From NCBI GenBank assembly GCA_030144725.1, contig JASKMD010000008.1, positions 15,408,716 through 15,472,715 of the forward strand: DNA of 64,000 nt, in the 5' to 3' direction. The translations under genes and the position numbers were made by a program. Source of the stretch: Haematococcus lacustris (taxonomy: Eukaryota > Chlorophyta > Chlorophyceae > Chlamydomonadales > Haematococcaceae). Below, piece by piece: positions 18,096-28,248 of this stretch. The first letter of the stretch is position 1. Each line of letters begins with the position of its first letter. Below the pieces are notes generated by a model. The model had not been told where the DNA came from. It ran no database searches and saw nothing but the letters and a program-made list of their open reading frames with translations.

Positions 18096-18753
18096 GGGTC
18101 CAGCTTGCTAGGTATAGCGAACTGCAGGCCGCCAAACATCATCGAACTCAACTTTCTTGGCCATGTCACTTGTGCAGCATTTGCAATTTGTTTCCTCTGT
18201 TAGCATTGGCTGGTGGCCATTAATCAAGGAGTTGTGAAGTCTCAAGTGATAAGTTGACACTGCGCCAAACATCGGAGGCTCATCCCTGGAGAGAGAATCG
18301 CCTACGGAAGAGATGAGGTGCGCGAAATCACTGCCAACAGAGCTGACGCAGATCACGCGGGCTAGCAAGCAAGGGGTAGAGGGGCAGTGGCGTCTGGAGT
18401 CCAATGACTCAAACTGCCCCTCTGTCTGACTCAAATGAGTTCTCCACTTCTCTATCTGTCATGTCGCCCGTGTTGTGGTTGCAGTGTTGCTTGCACTGCC
18501 GCATATTTAGTCTTGTCATCAAACACTCAGTTTTGCTGTGTTTGGCAACATGGGGCGCCCTGAACATGGCGTTGGTCTGAGATACTGAGTGAGAAGAAGA
18601 AGAATGCTTTATTGCAGGATGTTGCTTGCACTTGCATGGTGTGTTTGCCTGCATCAGTTGGCCCTTGACACCACATGCTTTGAATTGTGGCACAATGGTT
18701 GCAGCTCTGTTCTTTACTTGGCATTCCTTTAGTGGCAACGCTGCAAGTATGGC
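18096..18753. other. Upstream region of the PWWP gene
   Basis: This lies between the PWWP start codon and the retrotransposon. A minus-strand ORF with Met near 18165 (MAKKVEFDDVWRPAVRYT) ends 30 bases before the PWWP ATG and could be a leader exon or an upstream ORF. No other gene is supported. Confidence 0.35.
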
Positions 18754-18758
18754 CCATG

Positions 18759-18966
18759 TGTAGCGAACGGCTCCTCGAAGCCTAGCTCGCCTCCGAGTAC
18801 TTCTGTACTGCAGTGTGACATGGTGGGCGAAAGGGGCAGGTGGGCCTTCGCGCACACCTGCTTCAGAGGTTCGACTCCTCGGGGGAAACGTTCTAAACCC
18901 TGGCCGTGTCACGCTGTGGGAACGAAGGTAGTTAACGGTTGTCAGCGTGGTGTCTTGCACGCTACA
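18759..18966 (+). repeat. 5' LTR of the outer retrotransposon
   Basis: This 208 bp repeat begins TG and ends CA and is matched at 31017-31224. It contains GAGGTTCGACTCCTC (about 18867-18881), which matches the RNA polymerase III B-box consensus and a tRNA T-arm hairpin. Confidence 0.95.
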
Positions 18967-19017
18967 TTTTGGTTTCCGACCGACGTTGCTTAACGTTACC
19001 TTCCTTTCCTAAGCAAT

Positions 19018-20883
19018 ATGACTGCTAACAAGGAACCTCCGCCTGGCGGAGACAAACGGGCTGAGCGTCCCGCTCCAGGGGGCCAGACTCCTGGTTCCCC
19101 GCCCCCAGCGACTCCAAGCACGGCCGCTGGAGCCCCAGCAGGACTCCCTGTTGCGGCCGGGGCGCCAATTACTGGCACGGCACCTGCTGCCAACAACACG
19201 CCCTCTCTTTCTGCTGCAGCCCCTGTTTTCGCAGACGTCGAGAAGATCACAGGCCTGCAGCCCGCCCAGGCGCTGGACTTGCTGAGATCTGTTCTGACTT
19301 CTCTGAACAGCATCGTTTCTGCTCAGCCTCAGGCTGCTCCTGCTCCTCCTGCGACTGCTGCTGGCGTTGGCTCGCTCTCGTATGCGGGAGCCCTGACAGC
19401 TGCGCCCATCCTCCCCGAAGTCGGCACTTCTGCCGCAGCAGCTGCAGCTGATGAGATTCAGCGCCTGCGCCAGCAGCTGGTGGGGGTCACTGCGCACCTG
19501 GAGGCTGCCCAGAACGAGGCTGTCCGCGTGCGAGCTGAGCTCTCGGAGATGGAAAGCCTGCAGGACCGCCAGAATGTGGTGGTGAGTGGAGAGCAAGGTG
19601 TTGCAGCCATTCGCAGCCAGTCAGACAGGCCTGTTGTGAACAGAAGCAGTGGCACCTCTGCCGCGTTACCTGCTCTTGGTGCTGCGCCAGCCTTGTCAGG
19701 CACTGTTGCACCTGTGGCCCCGCTGTCAAGCAGACAGACACCTCTGTCTCAGGTTGCACCTCCTGCCAATGCAATACTTGCTGCACCAGTCCCTATGTCC
19801 AGGGTTAAGATCCCAGGTCCTGACAAATGGACGGACCAGTGCCTTGCCACTTCCCGAGTAGCAGAAATCTTCTGTGAGGATCTTGAGGTGCACTGCGCAT
19901 ATTTGCGCATAGACCCTGCTGATGCCTTGCCCAATTTCTTGACAGGCAAAGCCAGAGAGGTGTGGTACCCTGCAACCAGGAATGCTCACATTCTTGCCCA
20001 TGGCTCTAGGCCAACATGGGTCCACCTGCGTGCTTTCTTTAAGGAAATGGCTGGTGATGACCTGCGCAATGAGTCAGATGTGCATCGCAGGAAACTCCTG
20101 GATCCCAATGCCTTGCGCATGTCGGCTGGTTCCACTTTGAATGCTTACATCACTGATTTCAGGAACACTCTGACGGTGGCAGGTTCTACCTGCATGGCAC
20201 CAGCTATGCTGGTGGCCACCTTCATTAGGGGGCTCACATCTGAGCTGCAGTCCTCGGTGGTGCATGATCTTGCCCTGATGCGTGACCCCACCCTGAACGA
20301 TGCCATTCAGGCTGCTGTGAATGCACAGAAGGTACTGTTTGCAGTAGCTACCAACCATGTGGGACGTCGCCCACCTGCTCCCCATGTGGCTGCCTTTGTG
20401 CCCCCTAAGCAGATGAACCGCCTCAGGACTCCTCCTGGCCTTGCTGGAGGACCACCCCCTCCTGCCCATCGTGGCCCTTACTGGGACGTGTCCAGCAGCA
20501 GCAGCAGTGGAGGACACCGTGGCAGCCGCCACAGCAGCCAAGGTGGGGGTCGCCATGCTGGCCGTGCTGCCCAGGCTCCCCCGGCCACGGCCCCTGTGTG
20601 CCCAGCACCTGCTGCTGGCGGGTCCACCCTGCCAATTCCTGGCTATGCGTGCCATCACTGCTGGAACCCCAACCACTTCCGTGACTACTGCAACCTGAAG
20701 CACCTGCCAGCAGATGAGGCCCGCCGGGTCAGCGGCTACCCCCGCCCTGCCTCCCTGGGCCCCCCTTCCCGCCATGCCAACCCTCCTGGGGATCTTCCCC
20801 CCCGGCCCCAGAAGCGAGACCGCAGCCCCCCTGGCAAGGGTGGCTGGAAGCCGCAAGGCTCCAGGGGTGACCGGCGCCGTTGA
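19018..20883 (+). CDS. Gag protein of the outer retrotransposon
   Basis: The 621-residue ORF begins MTANKEPPPGGDKRAE 51 bases after the 5' LTR. It has an Ala/Pro-rich start, a helical segment with ADALPNFLTGKAREVWYP typical of retrotransposon capsid domains, and a C-terminal zinc knuckle CHHCWNPNHFRDYC (CX2CX4HX4C) near residue 543. A basic tail follows. Gag forms the cytoplasmic particle that packages element RNA. The ORF ends in TGA at 20881-20883, and the protease continues in the same frame directly after it, so Gag-Pol could be made by stop-codon readthrough. Confidence 0.9.
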   Translation: MTANKEPPPGGDKRAERPAPGGQTPGSPPPATPSTAAGAPAGLPVAAGAPITGTAPAANNTPSLSAAAPVFADVEKITGLQPAQALDLLRSVLTSLNSIVSAQPQAAPAPPATAAGVGSLSYAGALTAAPILPEVGTSAAAAAADEIQRLRQQLVGVTAHLEAAQNEAVRVRAELSEMESLQDRQNVVVSGEQGVAAIRSQSDRPVVNRSSGTSAALPALGAAPALSGTVAPVAPLSSRQTPLSQVAPPANAILAAPVPMSRVKIPGPDKWTDQCLATSRVAEIFCEDLEVHCAYLRIDPADALPNFLTGKAREVWYPATRNAHILAHGSRPTWVHLRAFFKEMAGDDLRNESDVHRRKLLDPNALRMSAGSTLNAYITDFRNTLTVAGSTCMAPAMLVATFIRGLTSELQSSVVHDLALMRDPTLNDAIQAAVNAQKVLFAVATNHVGRRPPAPHVAAFVPPKQMNRLRTPPGLAGGPPPPAHRGPYWDVSSSSSSGGHRGSRHSSQGGGRHAGRAAQAPPATAPVCPAPAAGGSTLPIPGYACHHCWNPNHFRDYCNLKHLPADEARRVSGYPRPASLGPPSRHANPPGDLPPRPQKRDRSPPGKGGWKPQGSRGDRRR

Positions 20884-23800
20884 GGCTTTGCCCAACCAGT
20901 GCGCCAGGCCTGTGTTGGTGCCTGTGGGACTGTGCCAGTTAAGCAGGCATGTTTGCCAAGGGACAGTGCTGCCGACGACAGTGTTTTACACTTCTCGTTC
21001 TCTGGCAAGGTGAATGGTAGGAATTGCACCATGCTGTTTGACAGTGGTGCAGCAGCAAGTTTCATCAATTGTGCAGCTGTTGAGATGTACTCTCTGAGTA
21101 GCTATAGACTGCAGCAGCCTAGGGAGTTCCAGGTTGCAAATGGCCAGCCTGTCATGTGCACACATGCATGCACTGTACAGCTGCAGGTCCAGTCTTTGAA
21201 CTGCCAAGTAGACTTGTTAGTTATGCCAGAGATGTTCTCTGCTTTTGATGTGTTAATGGGTAGCGACTGGTTGCAGTCCAATGGTGCTTTGCTGGATTAC
21301 CTGGCGCGTACAGTGACCCTGCAGATGTCAGCTAACAAGACCGTGCTCAAGTGTGAGCCTGCAGCGCCAATTCTGGCCCCACACTGTGCCCATATACTGG
21401 CCAAGCATAGTCATGCTACAGTGTCAGCTAAGGTGGCATACAAGTGGTTAAGAAAAGGAGGCCAATCTCTGGTCGCTCTGATATCTTCTCAACCCGTCAA
21501 CCTTACCCCCCCTCCAGCAAATCTGCTGTCCGTGCACCCTACCCCTTCTCCAGCAAATCTGCTGTCCAATGACCCTGTCCCTCACACTCAATCAACAACC
21601 TCACCCCCTGACACACCTATCAATTACCCTACCAACATTCCCCATGCTGTGGCAGCCCAGCTGACAGCGCTCATATCTGAGTTTGAGGACGTCTTCGCAC
21701 CCTTCAATAAACTGCCTCCTCAACGTCCAGTGGGACATACCATCCCTCTTCAGCCTGGCTGTAAGCCACCAGCTCTACCGTCTTATGATGATCCAACCTG
21801 AGCTGCTGGAGATGAAGAAGCAGGTTGCTGCTTTCCTGGAACAGGGCATCATTGAGCCGTCATCCTCACCCTATGCTGCCCCTGTCCTCTTTGTGAAAAA
21901 GAAGTCAGGTGAGTTAAGGATGTGCGTGGATTACCGCCAGCTCAATAAGATTACCTTGAGGGATCAGTACCCACTGCCTAGAGTGGATGACCTGTTTGAC
22001 AGGTTAGCTGGCTGCACGGTATTCTCATCACTTGACCTACAGGCTGGTTATCACCAGATTAGGATCCCTGATGAGGATGTGCCCAAGACAGCTTTCAGGA
22101 CACCTACTGGCTTGTACCAGTTTAAGGTACTATGCTTTGGATTAACCAATGCACCTGCCACGTTTCAACGTGTTATGAATAATGCTTTTGCTGATGTCAT
22201 TAATGACTGTGCCCTGGTGTATATTGATGATATACTCATCATGTCCAAATCAGTTCCAGATCACTTCAATCATCTGAGGAGAGTCTTGGAGCTGCTCAGG
22301 AAACATCAGTTCCAAGCTAAGCTGTCAAAATGTGAGTTTCTCAAAACTGCCCTGAAATTTCTGGGTCACATTGTCAGTGATCAGGGTATTGCTGTTGACC
22401 CTGATAAGGTGAAATCCATCACCTCTTGGCCAGTGCCACGCAATTTAACTGCCATGCAGCAATTTCTTGGTGCTGCCAATTTTGTGCGCAAATTTGTACA
22501 CAATTTCAGTGCTCTTGCAGCACCGCTCACTGACCTGACTGGTAAAGCAGGCACTGAGTTTAGCTGGCATAAATGGCCTGATGACAAATTACAAGCTTTC
22601 GATGCTCTCAAGCATGCTATATCTAAAGTACCTCTACTTAAGATACCTGATATCACTAAACCTTTCCAGGTATATTGTGATGCCTCTTTGCAAGGCGTTG
22701 GAGCTGTGCTCATGCAAGAGGGTTACCCTCTGGCTTATTTAAGCAAAAAGCTGATTCCAGCTGAGAAGAATTACACCACTGGAGAGCAGGAATTACTTGC
22801 TATCATTACTGCGTGTAAAGAGTGGCGTTGCTACCTGGAGGGTGTCCCTTTCACTCTATATACAGATCACAAGCCATTAGTGGCTCTGAAAACGCAGAAG
22901 GTCTTATCAAGACGCCAAACCCGATGGTTAGAGTTCCTCTCACGGTATAATTTTACCATAGAGTACCTGCCCGGTGATACCAACCCTGCTGACCCCCTGT
23001 CACGCATACCTGATGCTCCTGTCACAAACCCTGTCATGGTTATGACCAGGAGCAGGAAGCGCCTTTTGGAGGGGGAGGAAGCTACTGTGCAGCAACAGCA
23101 GCCAGTTGTGCAGCAGCCGCAGCAGGAGCCGCAGCCACAGTTGGTGCTGGAGCAGCCTTTGCCCCCACCCCCTGTGCCTTTGCACCCTCTGCATGCTGTC
23201 AATATGACAGAGCAGCTGCTGGCAGCGTATGCAGCAGATGAGGCTTTTGCCAGCATGGTGGATCAGTATGATCAGGATCAGCATGGGCTGTATCGCACCA
23301 GAGAAAGGAACCAGATAGTGGTCCCTAACTGCCCAGAGCTCAAAACCAGGATATTGGTGGAGATGCATGATGCGCAGTTTGCAGGTCATGTGGGCATTAC
23401 CAAAACGCTGGAGCGTATCTCCAGGATGTTCTGGTGGCCCCGCATGAGGTCTGAGGTACGCCATTATGTGGCCAACTGTGATGCTTGCCAGCGTAACAAA
23501 TCTGTTAATACCAAACCTGGAGGCCTGCTCACGCCTCTGGCCATACCCTATGACAGATGGGAGTCTATTTCAATGGACCTAATTACTAAGCTACCTCCTG
23601 GTGAGCATGGCTTTGATGCCATTGCCGTGTTTGTAGACAGGCTATCTAAAATGGTGCACTTTGTGCCTTGCCGTGAGTCTATGAATGCTGAGAGCTTTGC
23701 CCGTCTCTTCATTGACAATGTGTTTAAACACCATGGAGTACCTAGAGAAATCATCTCTGATAGGGGCTCCCATTTTACTAATCATTTCTGGGCGTCAATT

Positions 23801-23918
23801 ATGACCATTCTTGGTGTAAAGGAATGTAAGTCTAGTGCCTATCATCCACAGTCTGATGGTCAGACTGAGAGGTACAATCGTACCCTAGAGGAAATGCTTC
23901 GCCATTATATCTCACCTG

Positions 23919-24118
23919 TGTTACGTAGCTGGTGTATGGAGGTAGTGCCAACTCAGCGGACAAGGGCGATGTCAGTGCCTTCACAAGGCTGTCCGCCTGG
24001 GAGTCGAACCCAGCATTTGACACCGGTCATTGGCATTACACTCCGACACCACTATGACGCAATCGCGTCATCACTTTTCCGAGACGCTTCGCTAGCGCTT
24101 CGACCGGCGCTCGTAACA
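23919..24118 (-). repeat. 3' LTR of the nested retrotransposon
   Basis: This 200 bp repeat is identical by eye to 30038-30237. On the minus strand it contains CTGGGTTCGACTCCCAG (about 24013-23997), a perfect T-arm-like hairpin that includes a B-box consensus. Confidence 0.95.
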
Positions 24119-24261
24119 TTCTCCCCCGCCTGGCCGAAGGCCCCAGCTGTCCTCAGCTGCCATTATTGACCTGCCCCGCTCGGGTACTGCGTCGTACCGT
24201 CGCTAACGCCTTTACGTCGGCGCTTGGTGTCAAACGTCCACAAACACTTTTTATTGTCTTT

Positions 24262-27200
24262 TCACTTTGGGATGTGTAGGTTCTTGGCAGCAGCATACTC
24301 CCTCACCAGGTCCATGCTACCTTGCAGATTGACTAGGGGTTCCCATGTGTTGCTCTCAGAGGGGTATCCAACCCACTTCACCAGGAACTCTAGCTGTGGT
24401 CGATAGCCGGACGTAAAACGATGGTCAACCAGCTTCTCCACCTCGTACACAGGCTGGCCGTCTTCCCATCGGTCAGGCGGTGGCGCTACCAGGTTTGGGA
24501 CCGCATCGCCCACGTATGGCTTTACCAGGGACACATGGAATACATTGTGTACACGCCATTGATGGGGTAGCTGGATCTTGACTGCTGCATCTCCCACCAT
24601 GTGGAGCACTCGAAAAGGTCCAACGTATCTAGGTTTCAACTTCCGCACTCCCACATCATCAACTGTCCTCCTCATGTTCTCAGTCGATAGCATGATAAGT
24701 TGCTCAGGGTTGTAAGACACATGCCTTCTCCTGCCATCCTCACGGGCCTTCATCTTCTGCTGAGCTTCAGCCCAACACTGCTTGGCCTTCTTGATTGCTT
24801 GTAAGATGCCCTGCACAAAGGAATGAGCCTTGGGCCCCGACCGGGGTAGCCCCTCAGAAGCTGGCGTCAACGGGTGCTCTCCATAGTTCAAGAAGAAGGG
24901 AGTATTCTGCACCGATTCATGCCATGAGTTGTTGATTGCAAATTCCACCATGTCTAAATGCTCAGACCAGTCAGACTGGGCAGGGCTGATGTATGCCCTC
25001 AGCATCTCTTCCACCACCCTGTTCACTCTCTCGGTTTGCCCATCGGACTCAGGGTGGTAAGCCGTACTCATGGCTATCAGCATGCCCAGCAACCGGCAGA
25101 TTTCTCGCCAGTTCTCACTGTTAAAGATTGCTCCTCTGTCACTCAACACCGTTGACGGCTTCCCATGCAAACGTATGACATTTTTCTTAAACAGTCTTGC
25201 AAACTTTGCGTTGTCGATTGACTCATGTGTGGGCACTAAGTGCACCATCTTGCTTAGGCGATCTACAAACACCAGGATGGAGTCATACCTCTCTTCACCA
25301 CTTGTTGGGAGCTTGACAATCATGTCCATGCTCACATGTTCCCATCTTTTACCAGGGATGGACAGGGGTTGCAGTTTGCCGGCTTTAAGGAGGCAGCTTG
25401 GTTTGTTCCTCTGGCAGGCATCACAATGCCGCACATAGTCCTCCACGTCTTTGTCCCAGCCCGGCCAGTAGAAGTGTCGGGATACCAGCTTCTTGGTCTT
25501 TGTGATACCCACATGGCCAGCAAAAGCATCATCATGGCACTTCTCTAGCACCGCTTGCTTAACCAGTGGACTGCGTGGCACCCACACTCTGTCCCTTAGC
25601 AACCACAGTCCTCGCTCGCTGCGGCTCAGCCTCTCTTGTGCCTTTCCTGATTGAAACAAGGGGTCATGGCTGTAGCCTTTAATTATGAAATCATGCAGCG
25701 AGCCACCTGGTGCCCGTGCGAGTTCCACTTCTCTCACCCGCTCCGCATCCTCTCTTTCCGCGGGTGTCGCACATGGGCTTCGCCGAGGGATTGGGACTTC
25801 CCCCCCACCAGGCCGCACCGCTCCTGCGGTACGCTCAACAGCCGACTGGCCCTCGGCCTGCTGGGCGGAGTCTTGCTCGCGTGGCACTGGTGGCGCATGG
25901 GCGATGGACGGCTGGGTCTGCCGGGCCTGTCTCCTTGTCATGACCAGCACTTGGCCCTCTCTACGCAGCACCACAGCACCTACAGCTTCCTCCTCATCAT
26001 CGTCCTTGTTACTTCCCTGCTGCATTTGTTGGACACTGCGGCTGATGGGGTCAGCAATGTTCACAGCCCCAGGCTTGTGTTTGATCTCATACTTGAACCG
26101 GGACATCAACTCAACCCACCGCGCCACGCGCCTGGATAGGTTAGTCTGAGATGCCAGGTACACAAGAGGGTTGTGATCAGTCACAATGGTCACTCCCACA
26201 GCCCCATCTAGATAGCAGCGCCATTCTTGCAGGGCCCTCACAATGGCCAGGAGCTCCTGCTCGCCTGTTGTGTACCGTGTTTGAGCCGGTGTGAACTTCT
26301 TGCTCGTGTACGCCACCACACGGCCCTCTTGCATGAGCACACCACCAGTGCCTTGGAGGGAGGCGTCAGTCCACACTAAGTACGGCTTGGAGAAGTCAGG
26401 CAGAGCTAGGACAGGGGCTGAGCACAGGGCTGCTTTCAGAGCCTGGAAGGCACCCTTGACTTGAGGGTCCTTAGCAAAGGCTTCCTGCACTCTTGCATCA
26501 TGTTGTGCCCCCGTAGGTGCAGCTTGCTTGTCTTGCCTTGTCAGGTCGGTGAGGGGAGCAGCCACAGAGCTGTAGCCACGGATGAAGCGGCGGAAGAAGT
26601 TACACAGACCTAGGAAGGCTTGCAATTCCTTCAGCCCTCGGGGCTGAGGCCACTCAGCCACCACCTTCACTTTAGCACGGTCCACTGCCACACCGTTCCT
26701 GCCCACTATGTGGCCCAGGAAAGCCAGCTCAGGTCTGTTGAACTCACACTTGCTCAGCTTTGCAAACAGCTTGTGGGCTCTCATCAACTCCAGGACCTGC
26801 CTCAAATGCTGCACATGCTCCTCAGGGGTATTGCTCATCACCAAAATGTCATCTAGGTAGACAAGGACGGAACCAGCCTTGATCATGGGCTCAAAGATCC
26901 TGTTCATGGTTTTCTGAAACGTTGCAGGGGCATAGCACAGCCCAAAACACAGGACCTTATATTGAAACTGGCCCATGGGCGTGAGGAAAGCTGTCTTTGG
27001 GACATCTTCGGGGGTGATCCTGATTTGGTGAGATCCAGATTGCAGGTCAAGAGAACTGAACACCTTCTTCCCCCGGACTTGGTCAAGCAAATCATCAATA
27101 CGAGGCAATGGGTATCGGTCGCGCACCGTGCGCTTGTTTAACGCCCTGTAGTCAATGCACATCCTCAGGGACCCATCCTTCTTCTGCACAAAGAGCACTG

Positions 27201-28248
27201 GGGCCCCCCAGGGCGAAGCGCTTGGTTCTATCCAGCCCTTCTCCAGCAGCGCCGATACCTGCTTTTTCATTTCCTCAATCTCACGTTGACTTAAACGGTA
27301 CATGCGTGCCCATTGTGGCAGCGTACCCGCTTCCAGTGGGATGGTGTGCCCTACACCTCGTTCAGGCGGTAGACCAGCGGGGATATCAGCAAAGACGTCA
27401 TTGTAAGTTTTGACCATTTCTGTCACCGTGCTCTCAGGCACCAGCCCCGTTGATGCTAGGCTCAGCTTTATATGTTGTTCACTACCGGTTACGCACGATG
27501 TGTGTGGTGACACCGACCCTTCTTCTCTTTGCACCATCAGCAGCCAACTAGGGCAACCATGCCGCACAGCTCGTGCTGCCTGAGGGGCGCTCATCAGCTC
27601 CGGTGTCATGCGCAGCTCTGTTAGCTGTGCAAGCATCTTGCCATTTGCATGTCTCGGTCGCTTGGCATACAGGGTGTGTGCCTTGCCATCCGGCGTAGTA
27701 ACATGGCAGCTCTGCTCCCGTACCAGCAGCTTGGCATCATACATCGTTTGCCATGGCTTGCCTAGCACGACGTCAATCTGCCCCAGCATACCAGGCACAA
27801 CCTTAAGCACGGCCGTCGTCTTGACTCCTTGCATGCACAATTCTCCTCTTGCTTCTTCGGCCATGCGTATCACCTTGCCATCAATGCTCTCAGCCACTGT
27901 TGGTTGCGCCGTGGCAATGGACACCTTGATTGAACTTACGGGTTGTCCATTCCGGTTCACTTTCCTTGCATTGGTTAGCCACTTCTCAGAGATTAGGTCA
28001 AAGGATGACCCCGTGTCCATCATGACTTTGCATGGCTTGCCTCCTAGGCTGGCTTCATATACAAACGAGAGATCCACACCATGGGCGCTTGCAATAGCAC
28101 CGGAAGGTTGTGCACTGGACAAAGCAGGAATCTTACACATACCATGCAGTGGCCCAACAGACAACTTTGGCCTCTTCAACGCACATGGCACGTGTTCGTG
28201 CTTGTCATCACCCTGGCTAGCGTGCACAGCAGAGTCCAGGGCAACTCC
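24262..28248 (-). CDS. Pol polyprotein of the nested retrotransposon
   Basis: This is an uninterrupted frame of about 1,328 codons directly after the gag TAG, with no ATG needed if read through. Domains in order are: aspartic protease (KVMMDTGSSFDLIS), reverse transcriptase with YLDDILVMS, RNase H (VWTDASLQGTGG, TDHNPLVYL), integrase zinc region (HVGITKTKKLVSRHFYWPGW, CDACQRNK) and integrase core (MDMIVKLP, LSDRGAIF, ESDGQTERVNR). An integrase C-terminal barrel (LKPRYVGPFRV) and a chromodomain (LEFLVKWVGYPSESNTWEP) follow. All expected motifs are present and there are no frameshifts. Chromodomains direct chromovirus integration to marked chromatin. Expression as Gag-Pol by suppression of TAG is inferred. 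Confidence 0.93.
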   Translation of the reverse strand, partial: GVALDSAVHASQGDDKHEHVPCALKRPKLSVGPLHGMCKIPALSSAQPSGAIASAHGVDLSFVYEASLGGKPCKVMMDTGSSFDLISEKWLTNARKVNRNGQPVSSIKVSIATAQPTVAESIDGKVIRMAEEARGELCMQGVKTTAVLKVVPGMLGQIDVVLGKPWQTMYDAKLLVREQSCHVTTPDGKAHTLYAKRPRHANGKMLAQLTELRMTPELMSAPQAARAVRHGCPSWLLMVQREEGSVSPHTSCVTGSEQHIKLSLASTGLVPESTVTEMVKTYNDVFADIPAGLPPERGVGHTIPLEAGTLPQWARMYRLSQREIEEMKKQVSALLEKGWIEPSASPWGAPVLFVQKKDGSLRMCIDYRALNKRTVRDRYPLPRIDDLLDQVRGKKVFSSLDLQSGSHQIRITPEDVPKTAFLTPMGQFQYKVLCFGLCYAPATFQKTMNRIFEPMIKAGSVLVYLDDILVMSNTPEEHVQHLRQVLELMRAHKLFAKLSKCEFNRPELAFLGHIVGRNGVAVDRAKVKVVAEWPQPRGLKELQAFLGLCNFFRRFIRGYSSVAAPLTDLTRQDKQAAPTGAQHDARVQEAFAKDPQVKGAFQALKAALCSAPVLALPDFSKPYLVWTDASLQGTGGVLMQEGRVVAYTSKKFTPAQTRYTTGEQELLAIVRALQEWRCYLDGAVGVTIVTDHNPLVYLASQTNLSRRVARWVELMSRFKYEIKHKPGAVNIADPISRSVQQMQQGSNKDDDEEEAVGAVVLRREGQVLVMTRRQARQTQPSIAHAPPVPREQDSAQQAEGQSAVERTAGAVRPGGGEVPIPRRSPCATPAEREDAERVREVELARAPGGSLHDFIIKGYSHDPLFQSGKAQERLSRSERGLWLLRDRVWVPRSPLVKQAVLEKCHDDAFAGHVGITKTKKLVSRHFYWPGWDKDVEDYVRHCDACQRNKPSCLLKAGKLQPLSIPGKRWEHVSMDMIVKLPTSGEERYDSILVFVDRLSKMVHLVPTHESIDNAKFARLFKKNVIRLHGKPSTVLSDRGAIFNSENWREICRLLGMLIAMSTAYHPESDGQTERVNRVVEEMLRAYISPAQSDWSEHLDMVEFAINNSWHESVQNTPFFLNYGEHPLTPASEGLPRSGPKAHSFVQGILQAIKKAKQCWAEAQQKMKAREDGRRRHVSYNPEQLIMLSTENMRRTVDDVGVRKLKPRYVGPFRVLHMVGDAAVKIQLPHQWRVHNVFHVSLVKPYVGDAVPNLVAPPPDRWEDGQPVYEVEKLVDHRFTSGYRPQLEFLVKWVGYPSESNTWEPLVNLQGSMDLVREYAAAKNLHIPK

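Noticed and set aside
23997..24013. tRNA gene
   Set aside because: Only a T-arm-like hairpin is present, with no acceptor stem or anticodon arm, and it is part of an LTR.
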